A DNA stretch of 63,040 bases, taken from the NCBI GenBank assembly GCA_900755095.1, contig CAAEFE010000049.1:1-63040 (forward strand), given 5' to 3'. The DNA is from an uncultured Bacteroides sp. (GTDB lineage Bacteria > Bacteroidota > Bacteroidia > Bacteroidales > Bacteroidaceae). Below, piece by piece: positions 1 to 9,099 of this stretch; within the stretch, counting starts at the first letter, position 1, and each line of letters begins with the position of its first letter. The position numbers and the translations under genes are program-made. The notes below the pieces were generated by a model. It saw only the letters and a list, made by a program, of their open reading frames with translations. It was not told where the DNA came from and did no database searches.

Positions 1-1
1 C

Positions 2-61
2 TATATAATTAAGCCCTTTCAGGGCACCCCAATAAATATATAATTGTAAGGCTTTCAGCCT
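2..61. repeat. Two hairpin-bearing direct repeats upstream of the GH2 gene
   Basis: The 9-mer tatataatt occurs at 2-10 and 37-45. Each copy is followed by a five-base-pair hairpin with a TTC loop: GCCCT-TTC-AGGGC at 13-25 and AGGCT-TTC-AGCCT at 49-61. The stem sequences differ between the copies, but pairing is kept in both, so the fold rather than the sequence appears conserved. The function is unknown. Both are too short for a strong terminator and lack a T-tract. Confidence 0.6.
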
Positions 62-99
62 AACCGATAAATTCTCATTTAACCGCTAAATTCCCATTT
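62..99. repeat. 19-bp tandem repeat, two units
   Basis: Units at 62-80 and 81-99 (aaccgNtaaattcNcattt) differ at two of 19 positions, and the start of a third unit follows at 100-103. They end 28 bp before the GH2 start codon. They could be regulator-binding sites for the neighbouring HTCS, whose AraC-type output domain would suit direct repeats, but that is inference. Confidence 0.55.
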
Positions 100-127
100 A
101 ACGAGTGAAATATATAAATAAAGAATT

Positions 128-2782
128 ATGAATAAAAGACCATTTATCATCTTATCAGTTTTTCTGTTGCTATTCTCCTTGATAGAAAAAGGGCAGGCTA
201 CAGAAACTTACCGTCCCGAGACATCGGTTGCCGGATTCATCCAGCTTCCCGGTAGCGGGCGACAAGTCTATAATTTCAATCCGGGATGGCGCTTTTTCAG
301 AGGCGATGTCCGGGGAGCAGAAGCGATAAACTTTGATGACCGTTCCTGGAACGTCGTTTCCACTCCTCATACCGTAGAGTTGATGCCGGCCGAAGGAAGC
401 GGATGCCGCAATTATCAGGGACCGGCCTGGTACCGTAAACACTTTGTCCTCCCCGCTGAAACAAAAGGGCAACGGGTAGTCCTTCATTTTGAAGCAGCTA
501 TGGGCAAACAGATTCTTTATCTGAATGGTAAACGCATCCAGGAACATCTGGGAGGTTATCTGCCTTTTACTTTAGACTTGACTGCCAATGGCGTACAAGC
601 AGGAGACTCCTGTCTGCTCGCTGTTTTCACGGACAACAGTGATGACAAATCCTATCCTCCCGGAAAACGTCAATATACATTAGACTTTGCTTATCATGGT
701 GGCATTTACCGTGATGTATGGATGATTGCCAAATCTCCGGTAGCTATTACTGACGCTATTGATTCACAAACCGTTAGCGGTGGAGGTGTATTCGTTCATT
801 TTGATAAGATCAGTGAAAAGAGTGCGCTGGTATATGTAAACACCGAAGTTCAGAATGACGACGCCCGTTCCGAGTCAGTCACTGTAGAAACGACTTTGAC
901 AGACGCGGATGGAAAAGTAATCAAACGCAGTTCAGGAAAACTTTCTTTAAAGCCGGGAGAGAAGAAATCCATCCGTCAACAGATGGAAGTAAAGAATCCT
1001 ACTCTTTGGTCACCGGACACACCTTATTTATATAGGGTACAATCACGTATTAAAAAAGGAAATAAATCCATTGACGGAGGCATTACCCGTGTCGGTATTC
1101 GTCTGGCAGAATTCCGTGGTAAAGACGGATTCTGGCTGAATGGCAAACCTTTCGGACAACTGGTAGGAGCCAATCGCCATCAGGATTTTGCATACGTAGG
1201 CAATGCTTTGCCGAACTCACAGCAATGGCGTGACGCCAAACGTCTGCGTGATGCCGGATGCACCATTATTAGGGTAGCCCACTATCCCCAAGACCCTGCC
1301 TTTATGGATGCCTGTGACGAGCTCGGCCTGTTTGTGATTGTCGCTACTCCGGGATGGCAGTACTGGAACAAAGACCCGAAATTCGGAGAGTTGGTTCATC
1401 AGAATACCCGTGAAATGATTCGTCGTGACCGTAATCACCCTTCCGTATTGATGTGGGAACCCATCTTGAATGAAACCCGCTATCCGCTCGATTTTGCCTT
1501 GAAAGCTCTTGAGATTACCAAAGAAGAATATCCCTATCCGGGACGTCCGGTAGCTGCTGCCGATGTCCATTCGGCCGGAGTGAAAGAGCATTATGACGTT
1601 GTTTATGGCTGGCCGGGTGATGATGAAAAAGAAGACAAGCCGGAGCAATGTATCTTTACCCGTGAATTCGGGGAGAATGTAGACGACTGGTATGCTCACA
1701 ACAATAATAACCGTGCCAGCCGCAGTTGGGGAGAACGTCCGTTACTGGTACAGGCTATGTCTTTAGCAAAGAGCTATGACGAGATGTACCGCACGACCGG
1801 TTTATTTATCGGTGGCGCCCAATGGCATCCGTTCGACCATCAGCGTGGTTACCATCCGGACCCTTATTGGGGCGGCATTTATGATGCTTTCCGTCAGAAG
1901 AAATATGCGTATGAAGTATTTCGCAGCCAGTCGCCGGCCAGCCTCCAACACCCATTGGCAGAATGTGGACCGATGATATTCATTGCTCATGAAATGTCAC
2001 AGTTCTCCGATAAGGACGTAGTTGTATTCACAAACTGTGATTCAGTCCGTCTTTCTATTTATGATGGAACGAAAACCTGGACGAAACCGGTGGTTCATGC
2101 CAAAGGACACATGCCGAATGCTCCCGTTATATTCGAGAATGTCTGGAACTTTTGGGAAGCACGCGGATATAGCTATACTCAAAAAAACTGGCAAAAAGTG
2201 AACATGGTTGCCGAAGGAATCATCGACGGAAAAGTGGTATGCACTCAAAAGAAAATGCCTTCCCGACGTTCCACCAAACTACGTCTTTATGTAGATACTC
2301 AAAAAGTGAACCTGATAGCTGATGGTTCCGACTTTATCGTCGTAGTTGCTGAAGTAACCGATGATAGTGGAAATGTGCGCCGTCTGGCAAAAGAGAATAT
2401 CGTTTTCACGGTAGAAGGTGAAGGAGAAATCATCGGAGATGCTACTATTGGCGCTAATCCCCGTACGGTGGAGTTCGGCTCCGCTCCGGTGTTGATTCGT
2501 TCTACCCGGAAAGCCGGAAAAATTAAGGTGAAAGCCCGCGTACAGTTTGAGGGCACTCAAGCTCCGACAGCTACTGAAATTGAACTGGAAAGCGTTCCTG
2601 CAGAACTCCCTTTCTGCTATGAGGAACAGGCTTATGAAATACAAAGGACAACACCGTCCACTCTTAATGCACCCCCGGTCAAGGGATCATCTGAAGGAAA
2701 AGTACAACTGACAGAGGAAGAACGCCAACGGGTGTTGGATGAAGTAGAACGTCAACAGACTGAATTTGGAACTGAAAAATAG
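128..2782 (+). CDS. Glycoside hydrolase family 2 protein (beta-galactosidase/glucuronidase type), secreted
   Basis: An 884-residue exo-glycosidase of the GH2 clan. Residues 1-24 form a signal peptide. A jelly-roll sugar-binding domain (about 50-205), an immunoglobulin-like domain (about 206-325) and the TIM barrel (about 330-600) follow, then C-terminal beta domains. The barrel has the GH2 pattern HYPQDPAFMDACDELGL. E449 in LNET is the expected acid/base and E513 in TREFGE the expected nucleophile. GH2 covers beta-galactosidase, beta-glucuronidase, beta-mannosidase and others, and the sequence does not decide which. The neighbouring HTCS and pectate lyase suggest a pectin side-chain linkage, perhaps galactose or glucuronate. 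The export signal places it in the periplasm or on the surface. Product confidence is high at family level and low for substrate. Confidence 0.9.
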   Translation: MNKRPFIILSVFLLLFSLIEKGQATETYRPETSVAGFIQLPGSGRQVYNFNPGWRFFRGDVRGAEAINFDDRSWNVVSTPHTVELMPAEGSGCRNYQGPAWYRKHFVLPAETKGQRVVLHFEAAMGKQILYLNGKRIQEHLGGYLPFTLDLTANGVQAGDSCLLAVFTDNSDDKSYPPGKRQYTLDFAYHGGIYRDVWMIAKSPVAITDAIDSQTVSGGGVFVHFDKISEKSALVYVNTEVQNDDARSESVTVETTLTDADGKVIKRSSGKLSLKPGEKKSIRQQMEVKNPTLWSPDTPYLYRVQSRIKKGNKSIDGGITRVGIRLAEFRGKDGFWLNGKPFGQLVGANRHQDFAYVGNALPNSQQWRDAKRLRDAGCTIIRVAHYPQDPAFMDACDELGLFVIVATPGWQYWNKDPKFGELVHQNTREMIRRDRNHPSVLMWEPILNETRYPLDFALKALEITKEEYPYPGRPVAAADVHSAGVKEHYDVVYGWPGDDEKEDKPEQCIFTREFGENVDDWYAHNNNNRASRSWGERPLLVQAMSLAKSYDEMYRTTGLFIGGAQWHPFDHQRGYHPDPYWGGIYDAFRQKKYAYEVFRSQSPASLQHPLAECGPMIFIAHEMSQFSDKDVVVFTNCDSVRLSIYDGTKTWTKPVVHAKGHMPNAPVIFENVWNFWEARGYSYTQKNWQKVNMVAEGIIDGKVVCTQKKMPSRRSTKLRLYVDTQKVNLIADGSDFIVVVAEVTDDSGNVRRLAKENIVFTVEGEGEIIGDATIGANPRTVEFGSAPVLIRSTRKAGKIKVKARVQFEGTQAPTATEIELESVPAELPFCYEEQAYEIQRTTPSTLNAPPVKGSSEGKVQLTEEERQRVLDEVERQQTEFGTEK

Positions 2783-2860
2783 TACGATAAAAGTGATTAG
2801 CAGGGTAATCTGCCAACTTGTTTTTTATATGTTACTAAAGCACTATTCAAAAAAAAAGAC

Positions 2861-2868
2861 TATCTTTG
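2861..2868 (+). promoter_or_regulatory. Bacteroides -7 element (TATCTTTG) of the HTCS gene
   Basis: TATCTTTG matches TAnnTTTG and lies 29 bp before the HTCS start codon. No clear TTTG -33 box is visible at 19-21 bp. Separate transcription of the regulator from its targets is usual for HTCS genes. Confidence 0.5.
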
Positions 2869-2897
2869 AGTACATTTAATTCCAATTATAGCTATCA

Positions 2898-5800
2898 ATG
2901 AGAAAACGGAATATTCTAATACTATTACTATCCATGATAGGCATGTATGCTTTTGCCTATCCAAATATGATTGTAGAACACTACACGGCTGAACGTGGTT
3001 TGCCTAATAATATCGTAAACTGTACATTAAAAGGACAAGACGGATTTATCTGGTTTGGTACCTGGTATGGACTATGCAGCTTTGACGGAAGTAAATTCCG
3101 TTCCTACGATAACCATGACGGCTTTTATTCCACAGACATTCCGCCGCGTAAAATTCAGCGTATCGTAGAAGATAAGAATGGTTTTCTGTGGATTAAGACT
3201 ATCGACCGTAAACTCTATCTGTTCGATAAACGGCATGAGAGCTTTCATGCCGTCTACGATGATGTGAAAGAATATTCCGAGAACATTCAGATTATCAAGA
3301 TTCAGACGACCGAGGACGGCGACGTACTGTTACTGACAAAAGATAAAAGTCTTTTGCGTGCGTACACCGACAAGGAAGGTAAAATAACGATGAAACAATT
3401 GCATGATTCGCGTCCTAACGTGAACGTGTACGACATGCGTCTGAAACACAACATATTCTGCGAAACAGCCGAGTTTATCAATTGGATCGGTATGGATTAT
3501 CAGATTCTGTCCCTACGGAAAGGGGAAGCGCTGAAAGACAAACCTGCCGACTTTATACAGAAAAAAGTATCTGCTAACCCGGATCAGTTTACTTGTGCCT
3601 CTTATAATTCTAAATTCTTATGGTTGGGAGACAAGAAAGGTCACATTTATAGCATTGATCCGCAAAACGGAGTTGTCAACCGTTACGAGATACCGGAAAT
3701 CAAACAGCCGGTTTCTAATCTGCTGGTAACGGAATCCGGTCTGATGTACATTACCACCAACGAAGGAGCATACGAGTACAATATCGGCTACAAGCAGTTG
3801 ACCAAGCTCCCCTTTACCATCCCCGAAAAAGACAATGGAATTATATTCTATGATAAATACGATAAGGTATGGTTTCAGGAAGGCAACCAGGCATTGACCT
3901 ATTATGATCCCCTGAACAGGAGCCATCACCGCTTTACATTCCCCAATCAGAACGCAATCGGCAATTTTGAAATGCAGGATGCCGGCGAACAGGGCATGTT
4001 CTTTATGACTCCGGGAGGGGAAATTCTTCTATTCGATAGGGAGAAACTGGAAATGACCCGTATCAACCAATTGAAGCCTTTCTCCGACGATCTTCCCAAT
4101 CAGCTTTTCTTCCATCTTCTGCTGGATAAAGATGGCATCCTTTGGCTGGCATCTACAAGCAGCGGAGTATACAGGCTTAATTTCCCCAAGAAGCAATTCC
4201 AACTGCTGACAGAAGTTTCTCCATCTCCGGTAGTGCCCGAAAGATCGACTTCCTGGAATCAGGGAATACGTGCTCTCTTCCAAGCGCAAAATGGGGATAT
4301 TTGGGTAGGAACCCGCTGGCAAGCCCTGTATCGTCTGGATCGTAACGGACAAGTGAAACAAATCTTCTCGGATAAGAACTATCTGTTGGGAGCCGTATAT
4401 CATATTATGGAAGACAAAGACGGTAATCTTTGGTTTTCCACCAAAGGAAACGGGCTTGTCAAAGCCGAACCGGACATGAATTCACCGCACGGGTTGCGTT
4501 TTACCCGTTATATCAATGACCCCAAGAATCCGAATTCTATCAGTAACAACGATGTGTACTTTACCTATCAGGACAGCCAGGGACGCATTTGGGTCGGATT
4601 ACTGGGAGGAGGTCTGAATCTAATTTCCGAAGAGAACGGAGCAATTACCTTTATACATAAATACAATGGCTTGAAACAATATCCTGCATACGGTCTTTAT
4701 ATGGAGGTGCGTACCATGACGGAAGATGAAGACGGACGTATTTGGGTAGGAACAATGGATGGTCTGATGTCTTTCGACGGGCATTTCACTACCCCCGAAC
4801 AGATCCAGTTTGAAACGTACCGACAGGTCAGCGAAAATTCAAACGTAGCGGATAATGATATTTATGTACTCTACAAAGATACTGATTCGCAAATCTGGGT
4901 AAGTGTATTCGGAGGCGGTTTGAATAGATTAGTCCGCTATGATAAAGAAAAGCGTGAACCGATTTTCAAATCATACGGCATACGCGAAGGAATGAATAAC
5001 GATGTAGTCAAGTCCATCGTAGAAGATAAAAACGGTAACTTGTGGTTTACAACGGAAATTGGCTTGTCTTGCTTCAATAAAGCTACCGAACAGTTTCGCA
5101 ACTACGACAAATACGACGGTTTCCTGAATGTGGAATTGGAAGAGGGTAGTGCCCTCCGTACCTTGAATGGAGATTTGTGGATTGGTACCCGGCAGGGAAT
5201 CCTGACATTCTCTCCCGACAAACTGGAAACATTGCATACGAACTACGATACACGTATTGTTGACTTTAAAGTTTCCAACCGCGATTTGCGTAGTTTCCGC
5301 GAATGTCCGATCCTGAAAGAATCCATCACATACGCCAAAGCAATCGAACTGAACTACAATCAATCCATGTTCACGATTGAATTTGCTGCATTGAATTTCT
5401 ATAATCAAAACCGGGTATCTTATCGATATATACTTGAAGGATATGAAAAAGAATGGCATTATAACGGAAAGAACCGTATCGCTTCTTATACCAACGTACC
5501 TCCCGGAGACTATACATTCCGTGTAGAAACCGTAGATGAAGCCAATCCGGAGCTGGTTTCCAACTGTACATTGGCTATTACTATCCTTCCACCGTGGTGG
5601 TTGAGCTGGTGGGCAACCCTTATTTATGTAATTCTAGGTTTGGCAGCTCTCTATTTCAGCCTGCGCCTGGCTTTCTTCATGCTCAAAATGAAGAATGATA
5701 TTTATATCGAGCAGAAGGTATCAGAGATGAAAATCAAGTTCTTTACCAATATCTCCCATGAATTGCGCACTCCTTTGACATTGATAAAAGGTCCGATACA

Positions 5801-7328
5801 GGAACTAAGAGAACGCGAAAAGCTCTCTCCGAAAGGATTGCAATATGTGGATCTGATGGAGAAGAACACCAATCAAATGCTGCAATTAGTGAATCAGATC
5901 CTTGATTTCCGGAAGATTCAGAACGGCAAGATGCGTTTGCATGTGTCATTAATTGATTTTAATGAGATGATAGCTTCTTTCCAAAAAGAATTCCGGGTAC
6001 TTTCCGAAGAAAACGAGATCAGTTTTACTTTCCAATTGCCGGATGAACCGATTATGGTATGGGCGGACAAGGAAAAAATGAGCATTGTTATCCGCAACAT
6101 CATATCCAACGCATTCAAATTCACTCATTCCGGCGGAAGTATTTATATAACTACCGGATTGACGGACGACGGTAAACGTTGTTATGTACGGGTGGAAGAT
6201 AACGGAGTAGGTATTCCACAAAATAAACTGACCGAGATTTTCGAACGCTTCTCGCAAGGAGAGAACGCGAAAAACTCCTATTATCAGGGCACGGGTATCG
6301 GATTGGCACTTTCAAAAGAGATCGTCAATCTGCATCACGGACAGATTCGTGCCGAAAGTCCCGAAGGACAAGGAGCGGTGTTTATTGTGGAACTTCTGAT
6401 GGATAAAGAGCATTACCGCCCGTCGGAAGTAGATTTCTATGTGGGAGATACGGAGACAGCCCCTGTTTCGGTAGAACAAGATCCTGTTGCAAATGCCATA
6501 TCCGAAGACGGTACGGAAGAAGAACCGGAAATCGACGCTTCATTACCGACCCTTCTGTTGGTGGAAGATAACAAAGACCTTTGCCAGTTGATAAAGCTTC
6601 AGTTGGAAGACAAGTTCAATATCCATATTGCCAATAACGGAGTGGAAGGTTTGAAGAAAGTACATCTGTATCATCCGGATATTGTGGTGACCGATCAGAT
6701 GATGCCCGAAATGGATGGGCTTGAAATGTTGCAATCCATCCGCAAAGATTTCCAGATCAGCCATATCCCTGTCATTATCCTGACTGCGAAGAATGATGAA
6801 GGCGCCAAGACCAAAGCGATCACTTTAGGGGCGAACGCCTACATCACCAAACCTTTCAGTAAGGAATATCTGTTGGCACGTATCGACCAGTTGCTTGCCG
6901 AACGGAAACTGTTCCGTGAACGAATCCGTCAGCAAATGGAAAACCAGACAACGACCGAAGAAGACAGCTACGAACAATTTTTGGTAAAGAAAGACGTACA
7001 GTTCCTCGAAAAGATACATCAGGTCATTGAAGAAAATATGGATGACAGTGACTTTAACATTGACACCATAGCATCCGGTATCGGATTGAGCCGTTCGGCA
7101 TTCTTCAAGAAACTGAAGAGTCTTACCGGCCTGGCGCCCGTTGACCTGGTAAAAGAGATTCGTTTGAATAAATCTATCGAGCTGATTAAAAATACGGATT
7201 TAAGTGTTTCCGAAATTGCTTTTGCTGTCGGATTCAAGGATTCGGGATATTATAGCAAGTGTTTCCGGAAAAAATATAATCAGTCCCCTCGCGAATATAT
7301 GAATGAATGGCGGAAAGGAGAGAGATAA
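2898..7328 (+). CDS. Hybrid two-component system sensor/regulator (HTCS)
   Basis: A complete 1476-residue HTCS, a one-protein two-component system that senses a periplasmic oligosaccharide and activates polysaccharide-utilisation genes. It has an N-terminal signal peptide and then a long periplasmic sensor of two-component propeller repeats (many WFGT/LWIGT/IWVG blades) ending in a Y_Y_Y domain near residue 890. One membrane helix (about 905-930) precedes the histidine kinase core, with H954 in ISHELRTPL as phosphoacceptor and an ATPase domain with GVGIP and GTGIGLAL boxes. The receiver domain has D1266 in VVTDQMMPEMDG, and a C-terminal AraC-type HTH (about 1375-1470) ends the chain. All catalytic residues are present. 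Being flanked by GH2 and pectate-lyase genes suggests a pectin-derived ligand, which is inference. Confidence 0.95.
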   Translation: MRKRNILILLLSMIGMYAFAYPNMIVEHYTAERGLPNNIVNCTLKGQDGFIWFGTWYGLCSFDGSKFRSYDNHDGFYSTDIPPRKIQRIVEDKNGFLWIKTIDRKLYLFDKRHESFHAVYDDVKEYSENIQIIKIQTTEDGDVLLLTKDKSLLRAYTDKEGKITMKQLHDSRPNVNVYDMRLKHNIFCETAEFINWIGMDYQILSLRKGEALKDKPADFIQKKVSANPDQFTCASYNSKFLWLGDKKGHIYSIDPQNGVVNRYEIPEIKQPVSNLLVTESGLMYITTNEGAYEYNIGYKQLTKLPFTIPEKDNGIIFYDKYDKVWFQEGNQALTYYDPLNRSHHRFTFPNQNAIGNFEMQDAGEQGMFFMTPGGEILLFDREKLEMTRINQLKPFSDDLPNQLFFHLLLDKDGILWLASTSSGVYRLNFPKKQFQLLTEVSPSPVVPERSTSWNQGIRALFQAQNGDIWVGTRWQALYRLDRNGQVKQIFSDKNYLLGAVYHIMEDKDGNLWFSTKGNGLVKAEPDMNSPHGLRFTRYINDPKNPNSISNNDVYFTYQDSQGRIWVGLLGGGLNLISEENGAITFIHKYNGLKQYPAYGLYMEVRTMTEDEDGRIWVGTMDGLMSFDGHFTTPEQIQFETYRQVSENSNVADNDIYVLYKDTDSQIWVSVFGGGLNRLVRYDKEKREPIFKSYGIREGMNNDVVKSIVEDKNGNLWFTTEIGLSCFNKATEQFRNYDKYDGFLNVELEEGSALRTLNGDLWIGTRQGILTFSPDKLETLHTNYDTRIVDFKVSNRDLRSFRECPILKESITYAKAIELNYNQSMFTIEFAALNFYNQNRVSYRYILEGYEKEWHYNGKNRIASYTNVPPGDYTFRVETVDEANPELVSNCTLAITILPPWWLSWWATLIYVILGLAALYFSLRLAFFMLKMKNDIYIEQKVSEMKIKFFTNISHELRTPLTLIKGPIQELREREKLSPKGLQYVDLMEKNTNQMLQLVNQILDFRKIQNGKMRLHVSLIDFNEMIASFQKEFRVLSEENEISFTFQLPDEPIMVWADKEKMSIVIRNIISNAFKFTHSGGSIYITTGLTDDGKRCYVRVEDNGVGIPQNKLTEIFERFSQGENAKNSYYQGTGIGLALSKEIVNLHHGQIRAESPEGQGAVFIVELLMDKEHYRPSEVDFYVGDTETAPVSVEQDPVANAISEDGTEEEPEIDASLPTLLLVEDNKDLCQLIKLQLEDKFNIHIANNGVEGLKKVHLYHPDIVVTDQMMPEMDGLEMLQSIRKDFQISHIPVIILTAKNDEGAKTKAITLGANAYITKPFSKEYLLARIDQLLAERKLFRERIRQQMENQTTTEEDSYEQFLVKKDVQFLEKIHQVIEENMDDSDFNIDTIASGIGLSRSAFFKKLKSLTGLAPVDLVKEIRLNKSIELIKNTDLSVSEIAFAVGFKDSGYYSKCFRKKYNQSPREYMNEWRKGER

Positions 7329-7386
7329 CCGATTACAAAATGCTTTCTTAATCGTCCTTTTAGAAACCTAATTAAGATTCGAAAGA

Positions 7387-9069
7387 ATGAACAACATTAA
7401 GAAAGTATTATCAGCGTGGATGCTGGTTGCCTGTGTACTACCTGTGGCAGCCCAGTATCCTGTAATTCCGGACTCGGTAAAAGCAAGAGGAGCAAAACAA
7501 GAAGCGGAGTTTGAACGGAAATCGGATGCGGCATGGGAAAAAGCTTTGCCGACAGTGTTAGAAGAAGCAAAGAAAGGTCGTCCCTATAAGCCTTGGGCCT
7601 CCAAACCCGAAGATTTGATAAAAAGTAATATCCCGGCTTTCCCCGGCGCGGAAGGCGGAGGTATGTATACTCCCGGTGGTCGTGGAGGGAAAGTGATCGT
7701 GGTCACTTCGCTGGAAGATTCAGGCCCCGGAACATTACGCGAAGCCTGCGAAACGGGAGGTGCACGTATTATTGTATTCAATGTAGCGGGAGTGATTCGT
7801 TTGAAAAGCCCGATTAGCGTACGTGCCCCTTATGTAACGATTGCCGGACAAACAGCTCCCGGAGATGGTATCTGCGTCACCGGACAATCTTTCCTGATCG
7901 ATACACACGATGTTGTGATTCGCCACATGCGCTTCCGCCGCGGTGCGCAGGACGTAGCTTTCCGTGATGATGCAGTAGGAGGGAATGCGGTTGGAAATAT
8001 TATGGTAGACCATTGCTCCGCCAGTTGGGGATTGGATGAAAATATGTCTATCTACCGTCATGTATACAACAGAGGGGCAGACGGACACGGGCTGAAACTT
8101 CCGACAGTAAACATTACCATCCAGAATTCTATTTTCTCTGAAGCATTGGATACCTACAACCATGCTTTCGGTGCAACCATCGGTGGGCATAACAGTATGT
8201 TCTGCCGTAATCTCTTTGCTTCCAACATCAGCCGGAATAGTTCGGTAGGTATGGACGGCGATTTTAACTTCGTCAATAATGTTGTTTTCAACTGGTGGAA
8301 CCGTTCCGTAGACGGAGGCGATCACAACAGTTTCTACAATATGATAAACAACTACTTCAAACCCGGTCCGATCACTCCGATAGGTAAACCGATTTCTTAT
8401 CGTATTCTCAAACCGGAAGCAGGACGTGACAAAAATAGACCGCTTTCATTCGGAAAAGCATACGTAAATGGAAATATTATCCATGGCAATGCCAAAGTTA
8501 CAAAAGATAACTGGGACGGAGGCGTACAACTGAAAGAAGAGGTGGACGCCGCAAAGTTTCTGCCGCTAATTAAATCGGACGAGGCTTTCAAAATGCCACC
8601 GGTAACTGTAATGGATACCCAAAAAGCTTATACCTTTGTATTAGATAATGTAGGAGCTAATTTTCCGAAACGTGACGCAGTAGATGCACGTGTCATTAAG
8701 ACCGTACAAACAGGAAAGGCCATTTATGCGAAAGATGCACCGGAGTTTGTCTCTCCTTACGTGAAGAGACGGTTACCGGCTGATTCTTACAAACAAGGTA
8801 TCATCACAGATATTCGTCAGGTAGGCGGACTGCCCGAATATAAAGGTGAAGCGGTAGTAGACTCGGACGGCGACGGTATGCCGGATGCCTGGGAAACGGC
8901 CAACGGATTGAATCCGAATGACCCGGCTGACGCCAACATGGACTGCAACGGTGACGGATATACCAATATTGAAAAATACATCAATGGTATAGACACCAGA
9001 AAGAAAGTGGACTGGACAGACTTGAAGAACAATTACGATACATTGTCTAAACGGAAAAGTCTGTTGTAA
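7387..9069 (+). CDS. Pectate lyase-like polysaccharide lyase (PL1 type), secreted
   Basis: A 560-residue secreted protein with a signal peptide cleaved after VAAQ. It then has the pattern typical of Bacteroides PL1 pectate lyases: FPGAEGGGMYTPGGRGG near residue 85, then a right-handed parallel beta-helix with asparagine-rich turns. HCSASWGLDENMS (about 211-223) and RNLFASNISRNS are active-site-side strands, with Asp and Arg residues expected to bind calcium and abstract the proton. The C-terminus carries a calcium-binding-like DSDGDGMPDAWE / DCNGDGYTNIEKY pair, common in surface glycan enzymes. Such enzymes cleave homogalacturonan by beta-elimination. The gene lies 58 bp after the HTCS and 30 bp before the DUF4955 gene, probably in one transcription unit. 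The PL1 subfamily was not determined. Confidence 0.85.
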   Translation: MNNIKKVLSAWMLVACVLPVAAQYPVIPDSVKARGAKQEAEFERKSDAAWEKALPTVLEEAKKGRPYKPWASKPEDLIKSNIPAFPGAEGGGMYTPGGRGGKVIVVTSLEDSGPGTLREACETGGARIIVFNVAGVIRLKSPISVRAPYVTIAGQTAPGDGICVTGQSFLIDTHDVVIRHMRFRRGAQDVAFRDDAVGGNAVGNIMVDHCSASWGLDENMSIYRHVYNRGADGHGLKLPTVNITIQNSIFSEALDTYNHAFGATIGGHNSMFCRNLFASNISRNSSVGMDGDFNFVNNVVFNWWNRSVDGGDHNSFYNMINNYFKPGPITPIGKPISYRILKPEAGRDKNRPLSFGKAYVNGNIIHGNAKVTKDNWDGGVQLKEEVDAAKFLPLIKSDEAFKMPPVTVMDTQKAYTFVLDNVGANFPKRDAVDARVIKTVQTGKAIYAKDAPEFVSPYVKRRLPADSYKQGIITDIRQVGGLPEYKGEAVVDSDGDGMPDAWETANGLNPNDPADANMDCNGDGYTNIEKYINGIDTRKKVDWTDLKNNYDTLSKRKSLL

Positions 9070-9099
9070 CCGGATGAAAAGAGATTAAAGTTTATTGTA

